From assembly GCA_035936835.1 (NCBI GenBank), contig DASYVT010000059.1:1-37261 (forward strand): a DNA stretch of 37,261 bases, given 5' to 3'. A program made the position numbers and the translations under genes. The notes under the pieces were generated by a model. The model ran no database searches and was not told the origin of the DNA. It was given only the letters and a program-made list of their open reading frames with translations. Positions 1-8,430 of the stretch are shown one piece after another (positions within the stretch are counted from its first letter, which is position 1; every line of letters begins with the position of its first letter). The stretch is from Candidatus Methylomirabilota bacterium (GTDB lineage Bacteria; Methylomirabilota; Methylomirabilia; Rokubacteriales; CSP1-6).

Positions 1-23
1 AGCCACAATGACGTGTCGTACAT
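1..23 (-). CDS. thiG: ThiG (thiazole synthase), first codons only
   Basis: An ATG at 23-21 lies just after the thiS stop. A GGAGG in the last thiS codons stands about 8 bases before it. Only seven codons (MYDTSLW) are in the window. ThiG commonly follows ThiS and its N-terminus often has a similar short polar-hydrophobic opening, so the assignment rests on context rather than on sequence. ThiG would form the thiazole phosphate of thiamine using sulfur delivered by ThiS thiocarboxylate. It could be another thi gene. Confidence 0.45.
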
Positions 24-25
24 GG

Positions 26-226
26 CTAGCCTCCACCCATGGGTCTAACGATCTCGACCCTGTCTCCGTCCTTGAGATGCGTGTCGGCGTACTGCGCCTT
101 CGGCGTGATCTCGCGGTTGAGCGCGACGGCCGTGTACTCGCGCTTCACCTTTAAATGCTCGAGCAGGCCATCCACGCTCACGCCCTCGGGCACTTCCATC
201 GCCTCGCCGTTCACCAGTACACGCAT
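26..226 (-). CDS. thiS: Sulfur carrier protein ThiS
   Basis: A 66-residue ubiquitin-like protein that starts MRVLVNGEAMEV and ends in GGG, the C-terminal glycines whose last residue is adenylated by ThiF and converted to a thiocarboxylate. It supplies sulfur for the thiazole ring of thiamine in the cytoplasm. Internal family features include the TAVALNREI stretch and the DGDRVEIVRPMGGG tail; length is normal for ThiS. The start ATG has a GAGGTG ribosome site about 8 bases upstream. A perfect TATAAT lies 27 bases before the start. The next gene downstream is probably thiG. No THI-box riboswitch is visible, and there is little room for one because the preceding gene ends at 254. Confidence 0.93.
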   Translation of the reverse strand: MRVLVNGEAMEVPEGVSVDGLLEHLKVKREYTAVALNREITPKAQYADTHLKDGDRVEIVRPMGGG

Positions 227-252
227 GAATTCTGCACCTCGGCCGGATGCGA

Positions 253-258
253 ATTATA
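253..258 (-). promoter_or_regulatory. -10 box (TATAAT) for thiS
   Basis: On the minus strand the sequence GGTATAATTC contains a consensus TATAAT that overlaps the TAA stop of the preceding gene. It predicts a transcript start near 246 and a 5' leader of about 20 bases before the thiS ATG at 226. No good -35 hexamer is present at 16-18 bp spacing, so the strength of the promoter is uncertain. Confidence 0.5.
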
Positions 259-2320
259 CCCCAGCGTCGAGCTGGGCGACGAGCGCGGCTGGGTCGGTCA
301 CGGGGAGCTGGCAGACGCTCCGCCGGCAGACATAGGCCGTGGGCTTGCCGTCCACGGCCCCGCGCTCGGCAAGGAGCGGCAGCCCCGCCCGGGCGGGCGA
401 GCCCGCTGGCGCGCCAACGACGAGACGATTCGGCATATACCGGCGGAACGCCGTCTCGACGAGCGGCCCCGGGCCGGAACCGTCGGGCCAGACGAGAGCG
501 ACCTCGGCCACGGGCCCCAGCTGGAAGTCGAGCGCCCCGAGGTAGCGCCCGAAGCCGGACGGATAGCGGGTCATGAGGTCGGCCATGGGCCGGAGCGCTT
601 TCAGCGCGAGCGCCTCGTAGCGTTCCTCGCCGAACAGGATGGCCAGCCTGAGCAGCCACTCGATGGCCACCGAGGTGCCCGAGGGCACGGCATTGTCGAA
701 GAGGTTGCGGGGCCTCACGACCAGCGCTTCCTGATCCTCGCCCGTGTCGAAGAACATCTCCTCCCGCTCGTCCCAGAAGAGCGCCAAGGCCTGCTCCGCC
801 AGGCGCCGCGACTCGTCGAGCCACCGCCGGTCGAAAGTCGCCTCGTAGAGCGCGAGCAGACCCGCCCCGACCATGGCGTAATCCTCGAGGTAGCCCTTGA
901 TCTTGGCCTGGCCGTCCTTCCAGGAGCGGAGCAGCCGGTCGCCGTCCTTCATCCGCGTCGTGACGAACTCGGCGTTCTTCACGCCCGCGGCGATGTAGTC
1001 GGCGCGGCCCAGCGCGCGGCCGGCCTCGGCGAACGCCGCGAGCGCCAAGCCATTCCACGAGGCCAGTATCTTGTCGTCGAGCCCGGGATGGACGCGGTTC
1101 TCTCTCGCGTCGTAGAGGCGCGTGCGCGCGGCGGCGACCAGCCCGGCCAGCCGCTCGACCGACATGTCCAGATCCTGTGCAACCTGCGACGGCGCGCGAG
1201 GAACGAAGAGAATGCTATGCCCCTCGAAGTTGGGCTCCTCGTCGGCGCCCCAGTAGACGAGCGCCGCCTGGGCCATTCCGGCGTCAGGCAGCGCGGCGCG
1301 GATCTCGTCCTCGGACCAGACGAAGAACTTGCCCTCGACGCCCTCCGAGTCGGCATCCTGCGCCGAAAAGAATCCGCCCGAGGCATGCGTCATCTCGCGC
1401 AGTATGTAGCCGAGCGTCTCCTCGCAGACGCGCCGGTACTCGGGGTCCCCCGTGGCGAGCCAGCCGTGCAGGTACAGAGATGCCAGCTGGGCATTGTCGT
1501 AGAGCATCTTCTCGAAGTGGGGCACGAGCCACTGCCCGTCCACCGAGTAGCGATGAAAGCCCCCGCCGAGCTGGTCGTACATCCCGCCCCGCGCCATCTT
1601 GGTCAGCGTGAGCCGCGCCATCTCCAGCGCGCGTGGATTGCCCGTCCGCTTCCAGAAGCGCAGGAGGAATTCCCAGTTCATGGGCTGGGGGAACTTGGGC
1701 GCCCGCCCCATGCCGCCTTCGCGGGCGTCGAACTCTCCCGAGAGCGCCTGGTAGGCCGAGAAGAGGATCGTGTCAGTGAGTAAAGTGTTGGAGCTCCTCA
1801 GCCGCTCGCCCTGCTGCATCTGCTCGAGCAGCTGCTTGCCCGCCTCGACCACTTCGCTCCGCCGCCCGCGATAGGCCTCGGCCACGCCCTGAATCAGCCG
1901 CGGGAACGCGGGCATGCCGTGGCGGTCCACGGGCGGGAAGTAGGTGCCACCGTAAAAGGGCACGCCATCGGGCGTGAGGAAGACCGTCATGGGCCAGCCG
2001 CCGTGGCCCGTCATCGACTGGACGGCCTGCATGTAGATCTGATCCACGTCGGGCCGCTCTTCGCGGTCCACCTTGATGTTCACGAAGAGCCGGTTCATGA
2101 GCGCGGCAATCTCTTCGTTCTCGAAAGACTCGCGCTCCATGACGTGACACCAGTGGCAGGCGGAGTAGCCAACGGAGAGCAGCAGGGGCTTGTCGTCGGC
2201 GCGCGCGCGCTCGAACGCCTCCGGGCTCCACGGGTACCAGTCGACCGGGTTGTGCCGGTGCTGGAGGAGGTACGGGCTCGTCTCCTGCGCGAGGCGGTTG
2301 GTGTGCGTGTGCTCTGTCAC
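254..2320 (-). CDS. YyaL/DUF255 thioredoxin-domain protein
   Basis: A 688-residue protein of the YyaL (SPATA20-like) family. The N-terminal third is a thioredoxin-like DUF255 domain with the family signature NPVDWYPW near residue 24 and a CHWC redox motif (Cys55, Cys58) inside [11 protein letters not shown]. Further family stretches are [10 protein letters not shown] and [13 protein letters not shown]. The remaining two thirds match the six-hairpin glycosidase-like fold of the family, with [12 protein letters not shown] and [11 protein letters not shown]. Length is normal. The true substrate of this widespread family is not established; a role in protein or nucleotide-sugar handling would be a guess. 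The start is GTG, 16 bp after the end of the upstream YgfZ-like gene, so the two are probably co-transcribed. Confidence 0.93.
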   Translation of the reverse strand: MTEHTHTNRLAQETSPYLLQHRHNPVDWYPWSPEAFERARADDKPLLLSVGYSACHWCHVMERESFENEEIAALMNRLFVNIKVDREERPDVDQIYMQAVQSMTGHGGWPMTVFLTPDGVPFYGGTYFPPVDRHGMPAFPRLIQGVAEAYRGRRSEVVEAGKQLLEQMQQGERLRSSNTLLTDTILFSAYQALSGEFDAREGGMGRAPKFPQPMNWEFLLRFWKRTGNPRALEMARLTLTKMARGGMYDQLGGGFHRYSVDGQWLVPHFEKMLYDNAQLASLYLHGWLATGDPEYRRVCEETLGYILREMTHASGGFFSAQDADSEGVEGKFFVWSEDEIRAALPDAGMAQAALVYWGADEEPNFEGHSILFVPRAPSQVAQDLDMSVERLAGLVAAARTRLYDARENRVHPGLDDKILASWNGLALAAFAEAGRALGRADYIAAGVKNAEFVTTRMKDGDRLLRSWKDGQAKIKGYLEDYAMVGAGLLALYEATFDRRWLDESRRLAEQALALFWDEREEMFFDTGEDQEALVVRPRNLFDNAVPSGTSVAIEWLLRLAILFGEERYEALALKALRPMADLMTRYPSGFGRYLGALDFQLGPVAEVALVWPDGSGPGPLVETAFRRYMPNRLVVGAPAGSPARAGLPLLAERGAVDGKPTAYVCRRSVCQLPVTDPAALVAQLDAGV

Positions 2321-2336
2321 GGGATCCCGGGCGGCC

Positions 2337-3350
2337 TCAGGCAGGCTTGACGAAGGGCAGCTCGGCCACGCGCGCGCTCACGAGAGTGTCGCCGATCCTA
2401 ACCGACAGCGCGCTTCCGGGCTCGAAATGCTCGCGGCGGACATAACCAAGCGCGACGGGCTTGCCAAGCGCCAGCGACAGCACGGCCGAGGTGACGCGGC
2501 CGACTTCCGTGTCCACGGCGACGATCGGGTCGCCGTGGGACGGCACCCGCTCGCCCTCGAGCACCAGGCCCGATAGACCACGGTTGATGTGGCCGCGGTA
2601 CTTGACGCGCGCCACGGTCTCCTGGCCGATATAGCAGCCCTTCGTGTAGGACCAGAAGGCATCGAGCCGCGTCTCGGGCAGGATGACGCCCTCGTCGACG
2701 TCGAGGCCGTACACCGGGATGCCGGCCTCGACCCGGAGCACCTCGGCCGCAGCGGCGCCAACGGCCACGGCTCCAGCTTCCCGCAGGGCCTTCAAGAGAA
2801 TCGGGGCGTGCTCCGCGGCGATCCAGCAGTGAAAGCCGGGCGTCGCGGCATCGCTCCGCCGCGCTACGCGCACCGGCACGCCGGCGATCGACATCTCGGC
2901 GTGGGCGTAGGGCTCGAGATCGACCTTGGCCCCCGCGACTTGCGCCAGAGTCTCCCCGGCCTTCGGGCCCTGCACCGACAGGATGGCATACGCGTCGTCA
3001 GCGGCCTCAAAGTAGGCCTTCTCGGAGATCAAGAACTTGTCGATGGCCTGGAGAAACTTCTCCGTGGACGCGGCCGGCAGCTCGAGCAGGATGCGGGCCT
3101 CGAGGACGTACACCGTTAGGAGCGAGACGACCTTGCCGACGGCGTCGAGAAAGGCGGCGGGGCAACCATGCCCCGGCTGGAGGGCCTTGACGTCGTTCGA
3201 CAGCATGCCCTGGAGAAACGCCACGCGGTCGCGGCCGGTGACCGTCACCTTGCCGAGCATCGAGCGGTCCATGAGGCCGACGCCTGTCATCACGGCACGG
3301 TGCTCGGCGACGGGATCATGGGCCTCGTTGAGCGGCGGTTCGTTTTGCAC
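2337..3350 (-). CDS. ygfZ: YgfZ/GcvT-like folate-binding protein
   Basis: About 337 residues, related to the glycine cleavage T protein and to YgfZ/CAF17, which bind tetrahydrofolate and help assemble or repair Fe-S clusters. The diagnostic KGCYIGQET motif lies two thirds along; the N-terminus has the GcvT-type stretch GLMDRS followed by [15 protein letters not shown] place the start at the GTG at 3350. A TTG at 3368 is in frame and would add six residues, but it would overlap the divergent mutY start codon. Neither start has a well-spaced ribosome site. The ATG at 3290 is too late because conserved sequence begins before it. The gene heads a minus-strand pair with the YyaL-type gene and is divergent from mutY, whose MutY product carries an Fe-S cluster. 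Confidence 0.88.
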   Translation of the reverse strand: MQNEPPLNEAHDPVAEHRAVMTGVGLMDRSMLGKVTVTGRDRVAFLQGMLSNDVKALQPGHGCPAAFLDAVGKVVSLLTVYVLEARILLELPAASTEKFLQAIDKFLISEKAYFEAADDAYAILSVQGPKAGETLAQVAGAKVDLEPYAHAEMSIAGVPVRVARRSDAATPGFHCWIAAEHAPILLKALREAGAVAVGAAAAEVLRVEAGIPVYGLDVDEGVILPETRLDAFWSYTKGCYIGQETVARVKYRGHINRGLSGLVLEGERVPSHGDPIVAVDTEVGRVTSAVLSLALGKPVALGYVRREHFEPGSALSVRIGDTLVSARVAELPFVKPA

Positions 3351-3354
3351 GGCT

Positions 3355-3371
3355 CCATTGTGACACAATGG
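3355..3371. promoter_or_regulatory. 17-bp perfect palindrome over the divergent ygfZ/mutY starts
   Basis: CCATTGTG-A-CACAATGG is a perfect 8+1+8 palindrome. Its right arm contains the mutY ATG (3368-3370), and it sits 5 bp upstream of the proposed ygfZ GTG. The position suggests an operator that could control both genes, or a translation-start hairpin. No regulator is encoded next to it. Confidence 0.45.
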
Positions 3372-4042
3372 CCGTCGTGACGCTTCCCGACGCCCGCGCG
3401 GGCCGCCGCTTCCAGCGACGCCTCCTCGATTGGTACGCGCGCCACGGCCGCGACCTGCCCTGGCGCCGCACGCGCGAGCCGTACCGCGTCCTGGTCTCCG
3501 AGATCATGCTCCAGCAGACGCAGGTCGACCGCGTCATCCCGAAGTACCACGAGTTCATTGCCCGCTATCCGACCTTCGAGGATCTGGCCCGGGCCCGCGC
3601 GCCCGAAGTCCGGAAGACGTGGCGGCCGCTCGGCTACTACCGCCGCGCGACCGATCTCCATGGTATCGCCCGCGAAACCGTGGCCCGCTACGACGGGCGG
3701 CTTCCCGACGACGGCGCGCGCCTCCGGCGCATGCGCGGGATCGGCCGCTACACGGCCGGGGCCATCCTCGCCTTCGCCCACAGCCAGGACGCCGCGCTCG
3801 TGGACACCAACGTCCGCCGCGTTCTCGGCAGGGTCTTCCTCGGGAGCCGAGGGATCAAGCGGCTGCGCGGCCAGAAGGCGATGTGGGACCTCGCTGAATC
3901 TCTCGTACCCGCGGGGCGCGCCTACGACTACAATCAGGCCCTCATGGACTTCGGCGCCACGTGGTGCACGGCGCGCAAGCCCAAGTGTCCACGCTGTCCC
4001 ATGAAGGCCTTTTGCAGGAGTTACGACAATGGCAACGCTTGA
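3368..4042 (+). CDS. mutY: MutY-type A/G DNA glycosylase, catalytic domain only
   Basis: A 224-residue helix-hairpin-helix DNA glycosylase that would remove adenine mispaired with 8-oxoguanine. Seen: catalytic Glu45 in SEIMLQQTQV, hairpin motif RGIGRYTAGAI at about 123-133, catalytic Asp146 in VDTNVRR, and four cluster cysteines C200-x6-C207-x2-C210-x5-C216 for a [4Fe-4S] cluster. Typical bacterial MutY is about 350 residues and ends in a Nudix-like domain that recognises 8-oxoG; here the protein stops right after the Fe-S loop. The SDR gene overlaps its end by 14 bp, and a stand-alone Nudix protein follows. The hairpin reads RGIG rather than the usual PGIG/PGVG. An alternative is an archaeal-type mismatch glycosylase, because the Tyr after GR fits both groups. 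Confidence 0.88.
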   Translation: MAVVTLPDARAGRRFQRRLLDWYARHGRDLPWRRTREPYRVLVSEIMLQQTQVDRVIPKYHEFIARYPTFEDLARARAPEVRKTWRPLGYYRRATDLHGIARETVARYDGRLPDDGARLRRMRGIGRYTAGAILAFAHSQDAALVDTNVRRVLGRVFLGSRGIKRLRGQKAMWDLAESLVPAGRAYDYNQALMDFGATWCTARKPKCPRCPMKAFCRSYDNGNA

Positions 4043-4775
4043 CGGCAAGGTCGCGATCGTCGCGGGCGGCGGCACGGGTGTCGGCCGCGCCACCGCCATC
4101 CTCTTCGCCAGCGAGGGCGCGCGCGTGGTCGTCTTTGGCCGCAGGCCCGAGCCGCTGGCGGACGTGGTGGACACCATCGTCAAGGCCGGCGGGCAGGCTT
4201 CCGCTGTCAGCGGCGATGTCGCCAGCGAAGCGGACGTCGAACGATTGGCGGCTGCGGCGGCGCGGGACCACGGCGGCGTGGACATTCTGGTCAACTCGGC
4301 GGCGGTGCGGCTGCGCTCCCCGCTCGTCGAGATCAGCGCCGCGGATTTCGCCGAGGTGCTCCGCATCAACCTGGTCGGCGCCTTCGTGCTCACCAAGTCC
4401 GTCGTCGCCGCGATGCGCCAGCGCGGCGGCGGCAGCATCGTCCACCTCGGCTCGGCGCTCGGCACGGTGGCGGCGCCCGACTTCTCCCCGTATGTCGCCT
4501 CCAAGGGCGGTCTCCACCAGTTCGCGCGCGCCGCCGCCGTCGAGCTCGTCCAAGACGAGATCCGCGTCAACGTCGTCGCCCCGGGCACCATCGACACCGC
4601 CATCGGCATGGGCGTGCCTGAGTTCCGCCGTCACCTCCTCAAGCATCGGATCCCCATCGGCCGCGCGGGTCACGTGGACGACATCGCCCAGGCCTGCCTC
4701 TACCTCGCCTCCGACGCCTCGCGCTACGTCACAGGCTCCATCCTCGCGGTCGACGGCGGCTGGACCGCGTCCTAA
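4029..4775 (+). CDS. SDR-family NAD(P)-dependent oxidoreductase
   Basis: A 248-residue classical short-chain dehydrogenase/reductase. The cofactor motif GGGTGVG is at residues 13-19, Asp63 in SGDV contacts adenine, NSAA replaces the usual NNAG, and the catalytic triad is Ser142, Tyr155 and Lys159 in YVASK. The C-terminus ends DGGWTAS, typical of the family. Arg38-Arg39 after the second strand favour NADP. The substrate cannot be told; FabG-like, glucose dehydrogenase-like and sorbitol dehydrogenase-like proteins all look like this. The start ATG lies inside the last codons of mutY (14-bp overlap), so translation is probably coupled. Its link to DNA repair is likely only operonic. Confidence 0.9.
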   Translation: MATLDGKVAIVAGGGTGVGRATAILFASEGARVVVFGRRPEPLADVVDTIVKAGGQASAVSGDVASEADVERLAAAAARDHGGVDILVNSAAVRLRSPLVEISAADFAEVLRINLVGAFVLTKSVVAAMRQRGGGSIVHLGSALGTVAAPDFSPYVASKGGLHQFARAAAVELVQDEIRVNVVAPGTIDTAIGMGVPEFRRHLLKHRIPIGRAGHVDDIAQACLYLASDASRYVTGSILAVDGGWTAS

Positions 4776-4782
4776 CGATCCG

Positions 4783-4820
4783 CTCTCCCCCACTGGGGAA
4801 GAGGGAAGGCTGAGGGGGAG
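4783..4820. repeat. REP-like intergenic palindrome
   Basis: CTCTCCCC-CACT-GGGGAAGAG followed by GGAAGGCTGAGGGGGAG resembles the short GC-rich intergenic palindromes found scattered in many proteobacterial and related genomes. The hairpin fills most of the 50 bp between the SDR and Nudix genes. The GGGGGAG at its end also supplies the ribosome site for the Nudix GTG start. Only one copy is in the window, so repeat status is inferred from resemblance. Confidence 0.35.
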
Positions 4821-4825
4821 ATCGA

Positions 4826-5212
4826 GTGGCCGATCCAGTCCACGTCGCCGCCGCCGTCATCGAGCGCGAGGGGTGCTACCTCATCACGCGCAGGCTCGAA
4901 GGGACTCACCTGGCCGGGCTCTGGGAGTTCCCAGGTGGCCAGATCCTCCCAGGGGAAAAGCCGGAGGACGCGCTCAGGCGGGAGTTAAAAGAGGAGCTGG
5001 GAGTCGAGGCGGCGGTGGGGGAGCTGATCGAGGCCGTCACCTGGACCTATCCGGAGAAGACGGTGCGGATCCTTTTCTTTCGCTGCGCCGTGCAGGGAGA
5101 GCCCTGCCCGCAGGAGAGGCAGGAGATGCTCTGGGTCGAGGCAGCGGAGCTTCCGACGTACCGGTTCCCAGCGGCCGATCTCCGGCTCGTCGAGCGCCTC
5201 GCCCGCACGTGA
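4826..5212 (+). CDS. MutT-like Nudix hydrolase
   Basis: A 128-residue Nudix protein with a complete Nudix box from Gly38 to Val60 (G-x5-E-x7-REL-x-EELGV) that binds the catalytic metal. The stretches ITRRLEGTHLAGLWEFPGG and the size match 8-oxo-dGTP diphosphatases of the MutT group, which hydrolyse oxidised nucleotide triphosphates in the cytoplasm. It starts at GTG after GGGGGAG. It lies in the same operon as a MutY that lacks its own Nudix-like domain, so the block encodes two GO-system functions. It could also be a (di)nucleoside polyphosphate or dCTP pyrophosphohydrolase; the family box does not fix the substrate. Confidence 0.88.
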   Translation: MADPVHVAAAVIEREGCYLITRRLEGTHLAGLWEFPGGQILPGEKPEDALRRELKEELGVEAAVGELIEAVTWTYPEKTVRILFFRCAVQGEPCPQERQEMLWVEAAELPTYRFPAADLRLVERLART

Positions 5213-5219
5213 TAGCAGC

Positions 5220-5249
5220 TTGACGGCGACGAGCCCTCCCGCATACGAT
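5220..5249 (+). promoter_or_regulatory. Sigma-70-type promoter for the Liv binding-protein gene
   Basis: TTGACG (5220-5225), an 18-bp spacer and TACGAT (5244-5249) stand about 45 bp before the ATG of the substrate-binding protein. The -35 overlaps the end of the Nudix gene region, and a GGAGG ribosome site follows at 5281. Confidence 0.5.
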
Positions 5250-5294
5250 GCGGATCCAGTGAGTCCGACGATCCCCAACTGGAGGACAGTCACC

Positions 5295-6503
5295 ATGCTC
5301 AACGCTCTCAGAACCTGCTTGCTAGTCGCCACCGCGGCGGCCTCGCTCGCCACGCCCGCCTTCGCCCAGGCGCCAGTCAAGATCGGCGTCCTCACGCCGC
5401 TCTCGCCTCCGGGCGACGCGACCGCGGGGCAGTTCATCGCCCGCGGCGCCAAGATGGCCGCCGAAGAGATCAACAGCCAGGGCGGCGTCCTCGGGGGCCG
5501 CAAGATCGAGCTCATCGTCGAAGACGACGCGGGCACGCCGGAGAAGGGCGCAGCCGGCCTGCGAAAGATCGTCAGCCAGGATCGTGTGGTAGCTGTCGTC
5601 GGACAGTTCCACAGCTCTGTGACGGAGGCCGTTCAAGACCTGGCCGAGCAGCTCAAGGTGCCGGTGTTCTTGACGCAGTCCTCGGCCAAGAAGCTCACCG
5701 AGAAACACCTGACCTATACCTTCCGCACCCACGTCATCGATCCCGACCGCGTCACTCTGTGGAACAAGTGGATACAGCAACAGGGATTCAAACGCGTCGC
5801 CATCCTGGCGGAGAACACGGACTACGGCGTGGGCCTCATCGAGGAAACCAAGAAGCAGTTCGCCTCGATGAACGTCAAGGCGGAGCTCAAGACCATCATC
5901 TTCGACCGGGCAGTCGTCGATCTGACGCCACAGCTCCTCGAGATCAAGAACTGGAAGCCCGACCTGTTCATCAATATCGGAATCGGCACGCCGATGTACC
6001 TGATCACCAAGCAGGCGTACGACGTGGGCCTGATCCCGGCGACGCCCATGCTGATTTCCTACGACGCCCCCGCCCGGCCGGAGTACTGGAAGAACCTTGG
6101 CGAGAAGGGGACGTATGCCACGTTCATCGTCTACTACCACCCGACTATGAAGCTGACGCCGCGGGGTGAGGCCTTCCGGACACGTTACCTCGAGCAGTTC
6201 AAGGAGCAGCCCGTCTACGGCGGCCTTAACGCGTACGCCCAGGTGATGCTGCTGGCAGACGCTATCAACGCCGCGAAGAGCGACAAGCCCGATGATATCG
6301 TGAAGGCACTCCTCGGCACCAAGTTCACCGGCTGGAACGGCACAATCTCCTTCACGCGGGGCGAGGGTCCCTACTGGCAGCAGTGGACGCCGCCGATGCT
6401 CTTCCTGCAGTACACCAAGCTGGAGCAGCCCTTCACCGAGGCCAAGATCGTCTACCCGCCGGAGCTCAAGACCGGCGATCTGATGATGGCGCCCAAGCGC
6501 TGA
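5295..6503 (+). CDS. Liv-type ABC transporter substrate-binding protein
   Basis: A 402-residue periplasmic binding protein of the type I (Leu/Ile/Val, Peripla_BP_6) fold. I chose the ATG at 5295 because it has GGAGG nine bases upstream and gives a clean signal peptide: MLNALRT, a hydrophobic stretch, then PAFAQ with cleavage near residue 24. The mature protein begins APVKIGVLTPLSPPGD and contains family stretches GGVLGGRKIELIVEDD and VVAVVGQFHSSVTEAVQDLA. It would capture the substrate outside the membrane and hand it to LivH/LivM. The family takes branched amino acids, but also aromatic acids, amides and urea; nearby enolase and racemase genes hint at a non-standard acid or amino acid. Confidence 0.92.
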   Translation: MLNALRTCLLVATAAASLATPAFAQAPVKIGVLTPLSPPGDATAGQFIARGAKMAAEEINSQGGVLGGRKIELIVEDDAGTPEKGAAGLRKIVSQDRVVAVVGQFHSSVTEAVQDLAEQLKVPVFLTQSSAKKLTEKHLTYTFRTHVIDPDRVTLWNKWIQQQGFKRVAILAENTDYGVGLIEETKKQFASMNVKAELKTIIFDRAVVDLTPQLLEIKNWKPDLFINIGIGTPMYLITKQAYDVGLIPATPMLISYDAPARPEYWKNLGEKGTYATFIVYYHPTMKLTPRGEAFRTRYLEQFKEQPVYGGLNAYAQVMLLADAINAAKSDKPDDIVKALLGTKFTGWNGTISFTRGEGPYWQQWTPPMLFLQYTKLEQPFTEAKIVYPPELKTGDLMMAPKR

Positions 6504-6550
6504 GCGCCCAGGCGACGAGAGCCGATGGCGGGGCCGGCTGACAGGGCGCG

Positions 6551-7441
6551 GTGGACGCGTATCTGCTGTCCCAGTACGTCTTGTCCGGCCTCGTCATCGG
6601 GCTGATCTACAGCCTGATGGCCCTCGGGATCACCTTCATCTACGGCATCATGAAGATGATCAACTGGTCCATGGGCGAGTTCTACATGATCGGCAGCTAT
6701 GTCCAGTACGCTCTCCTCGCCACTTTCCTCGGTTGGGATCTCTGGTACCTGGCTCTCCCGCTCGCCATGGCCTCGGTCTTCCTGCTGGGCCTGGCGGTCC
6801 AGCGATTCCTCCTGCGGCCCATGTACCTGGGCGGCATCGAGCGCCGGGACGAGTACGCGACCATCATCACCATCGCGCTCATGGTCCTGTTCAGGAACCT
6901 CGCGATCGTGCTCGGCGGGCCGAATCAGTTCGCCCCGAAGGACTACGCGCGCGCCACCTCCCTCTTGACGCTGCCGATCTCCGGCAACCGGATGGTCGCG
7001 CTGGTGAGCACGGTCCTGCTCCTCCTGCTCTTCTACGTGCTGACCAGGAAGACCTGGCTGGGGCGAGCCTTCCGCGGCGCCGCGCAGAACCGCGTGGGCA
7101 TACAAACGGCCGGCGTGGACGTCCTGCGGCTGGACATGCTGGCCTTCGGCGTCGGCGTGGCGCTCGCGGCGGCGGCCGGCGCGCTCCTGGCCCCGGACTT
7201 CCTCGTCTACCCCGAGAACGGCGCGATCTCCACCTTCAAGGGATTCGAGATCATCGTCATCGGCGGGCTGGGCTCGCTCATGGGCAGCGTCGTGGGCGGG
7301 CTCCTGCTGGGTCTCATCGAGGCGCTGGGCTCGGTCTTCCTCTCCCCCGGCTACAAGGACCTCTACGGCTTCGTGCTCCTGCTCGCGCTTCTCGCCTTCC
7401 GGCCCACGGGGCTCTTCGGCGAGCGCGAGCGAACGGTCTGA
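6551..7441 (+). CDS. livH: LivH-type ABC permease
   Basis: A 296-residue inner-membrane permease of the branched-chain amino acid ABC family, with about eight hydrophobic segments. The N-terminal LVIGLIYSLMALGITFIYGI and the coupling-loop region GRAFRGAAQNRVGIQTAGVD are typical LivH features, as is the IGGLGSLMGSVVGGLLLGL stretch near the C-terminus. It starts at GTG 47 bp after the binding-protein gene. Together with LivM it would form the channel. Its operon stops here: LivM, LivF and LivG are on the opposite strand and converge on it, with only 9 bp between stop codons. Confidence 0.93.
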   Translation: MDAYLLSQYVLSGLVIGLIYSLMALGITFIYGIMKMINWSMGEFYMIGSYVQYALLATFLGWDLWYLALPLAMASVFLLGLAVQRFLLRPMYLGGIERRDEYATIITIALMVLFRNLAIVLGGPNQFAPKDYARATSLLTLPISGNRMVALVSTVLLLLLFYVLTRKTWLGRAFRGAAQNRVGIQTAGVDVLRLDMLAFGVGVALAAAAGALLAPDFLVYPENGAISTFKGFEIIVIGGLGSLMGSVVGGLLLGLIEALGSVFLSPGYKDLYGFVLLLALLAFRPTGLFGERERTV

Positions 7442-7454
7442 GCCGGCCGCTCAG
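7438..7454. terminator. Hairpin spanning both convergent stop codons
   Basis: CTGAGC-CGGCC-GCTCAG is a perfect 6-bp stem with a 5-base loop. It contains the livH TGA (7439-7441) and the livM TGA (7453-7451). It could slow or stop transcription from both sides, but there is no T-run on either strand, so a true intrinsic terminator is doubtful. Confidence 0.35.
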
Positions 7455-8425
7455 TCCTCCGGCCGTCGGGCCGCGAGAAGCGGCGCGAGCCCGGGGGCGA
7501 GACGCGACAGCCTCTGTCCCGCCGCCACGCAGACGCCGACCAGACCCGCCGGGTAGGCGCGCGCCACGACAATCACCAGGATGGCGAACAACACCATCCG
7601 GATCTCTCCCCAGGCGCGAAGCTCCTCTGATAGGATCTCGATGAACACGGCACCGAGGACGGGGCCGCTGAACGTTCTGAAGCCGCCCGCGATGACCATG
7701 ATGATGATGATCGCCATCTCGTTGAACTTCATCGGCGTCGGCGAGAGAAGGCCGATGTAGTGGCCCTGGAAGCCGCCGGCGACGGCGGCGAAGGCCGCCG
7801 AGATCACGAACGCCGCGCGCTTCCATTTGAAGGTGTCGAGGCCCATGACGGTTGCGGCTTCCTCGTCGTCGCGGATGGCCCGCAGGTACGCCCCGACCCG
7901 CGAGTGGAGGATTTGCCAGATCACGAGGAGCGAGACCAGAGTCAGCGCGAGGAACAGATAGTAGTACAGCATCGGCTGCACGGTGCCGAAGAGCAACACC
8001 GTCTTGAGCCCCAGATCGCCCCGCGTGATCGGGTACTCGACGGCGACCAGCAGTCTCACCGACTCGGCGAAGGCCCAGGTCGCCAGCGCGAGGTAGATGG
8101 CCCGCATGCGGAGGCAGAGCGTGCCCAGCCCGTATCCCACGATCGCCGCCGCCACCACACCCGCGCCGATGCCAACCAGGATCGGGACACCCGCGTAGAG
8201 GCTGAGGAGGGCTGAGGTGTACGCTCCGATGCCGGCGAACGTGTGATGAGCCAGGGAGAACTGCCCCGCGTACCCGGCGAGGAGGTTCCAGCTTGCGGCA
8301 AGGATGACGTAGTAGAGGCTGATGATGAACACGTGCGTGTGGTACTCCGAGAACCACAGGGGCAGCCAGGACAAGGCGACAAAGGCCAGGAGCGACCAGG
8401 CGATGCGGCGCGCCAGCGGCGGCAT
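7451..8425 (-). CDS. livM: LivM-type ABC permease
   Basis: A 324-residue inner-membrane permease, partner of LivH. The LivM-specific block YVILAASWNLLAGYAGQFSLAHHTFAGIG is present (residues about 39-67), as is the coupling loop VGAYLRAIRDDEEAATVMGLD and the GGFQGHYIGLLSPT and AGGFRTFSGPVLGA stretches. About eight to ten membrane segments can be counted. It lies 5 bp after livF in the order livG, livF, livM on the minus strand, consistent with a single mRNA. Confidence 0.93.
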   Translation of the reverse strand: MPPLARRIAWSLLAFVALSWLPLWFSEYHTHVFIISLYYVILAASWNLLAGYAGQFSLAHHTFAGIGAYTSALLSLYAGVPILVGIGAGVVAAAIVGYGLGTLCLRMRAIYLALATWAFAESVRLLVAVEYPITRGDLGLKTVLLFGTVQPMLYYYLFLALTLVSLLVIWQILHSRVGAYLRAIRDDEEAATVMGLDTFKWKRAAFVISAAFAAVAGGFQGHYIGLLSPTPMKFNEMAIIIIMVIAGGFRTFSGPVLGAVFIEILSEELRAWGEIRMVLFAILVIVVARAYPAGLVGVCVAAGQRLSRLAPGLAPLLAARRPED

Positions 8426-8430
8426 CCCGC

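Noticed and set aside
155-1783. A 542-codon open frame on plus, opposite the YyaL-type gene
   Set aside because: Antisense shadow in GC-rich DNA; the minus-strand frame has clear domains and motifs. The same holds for the 603-codon frame opposite metH and the 498-codon frame opposite the HD-GYP gene.
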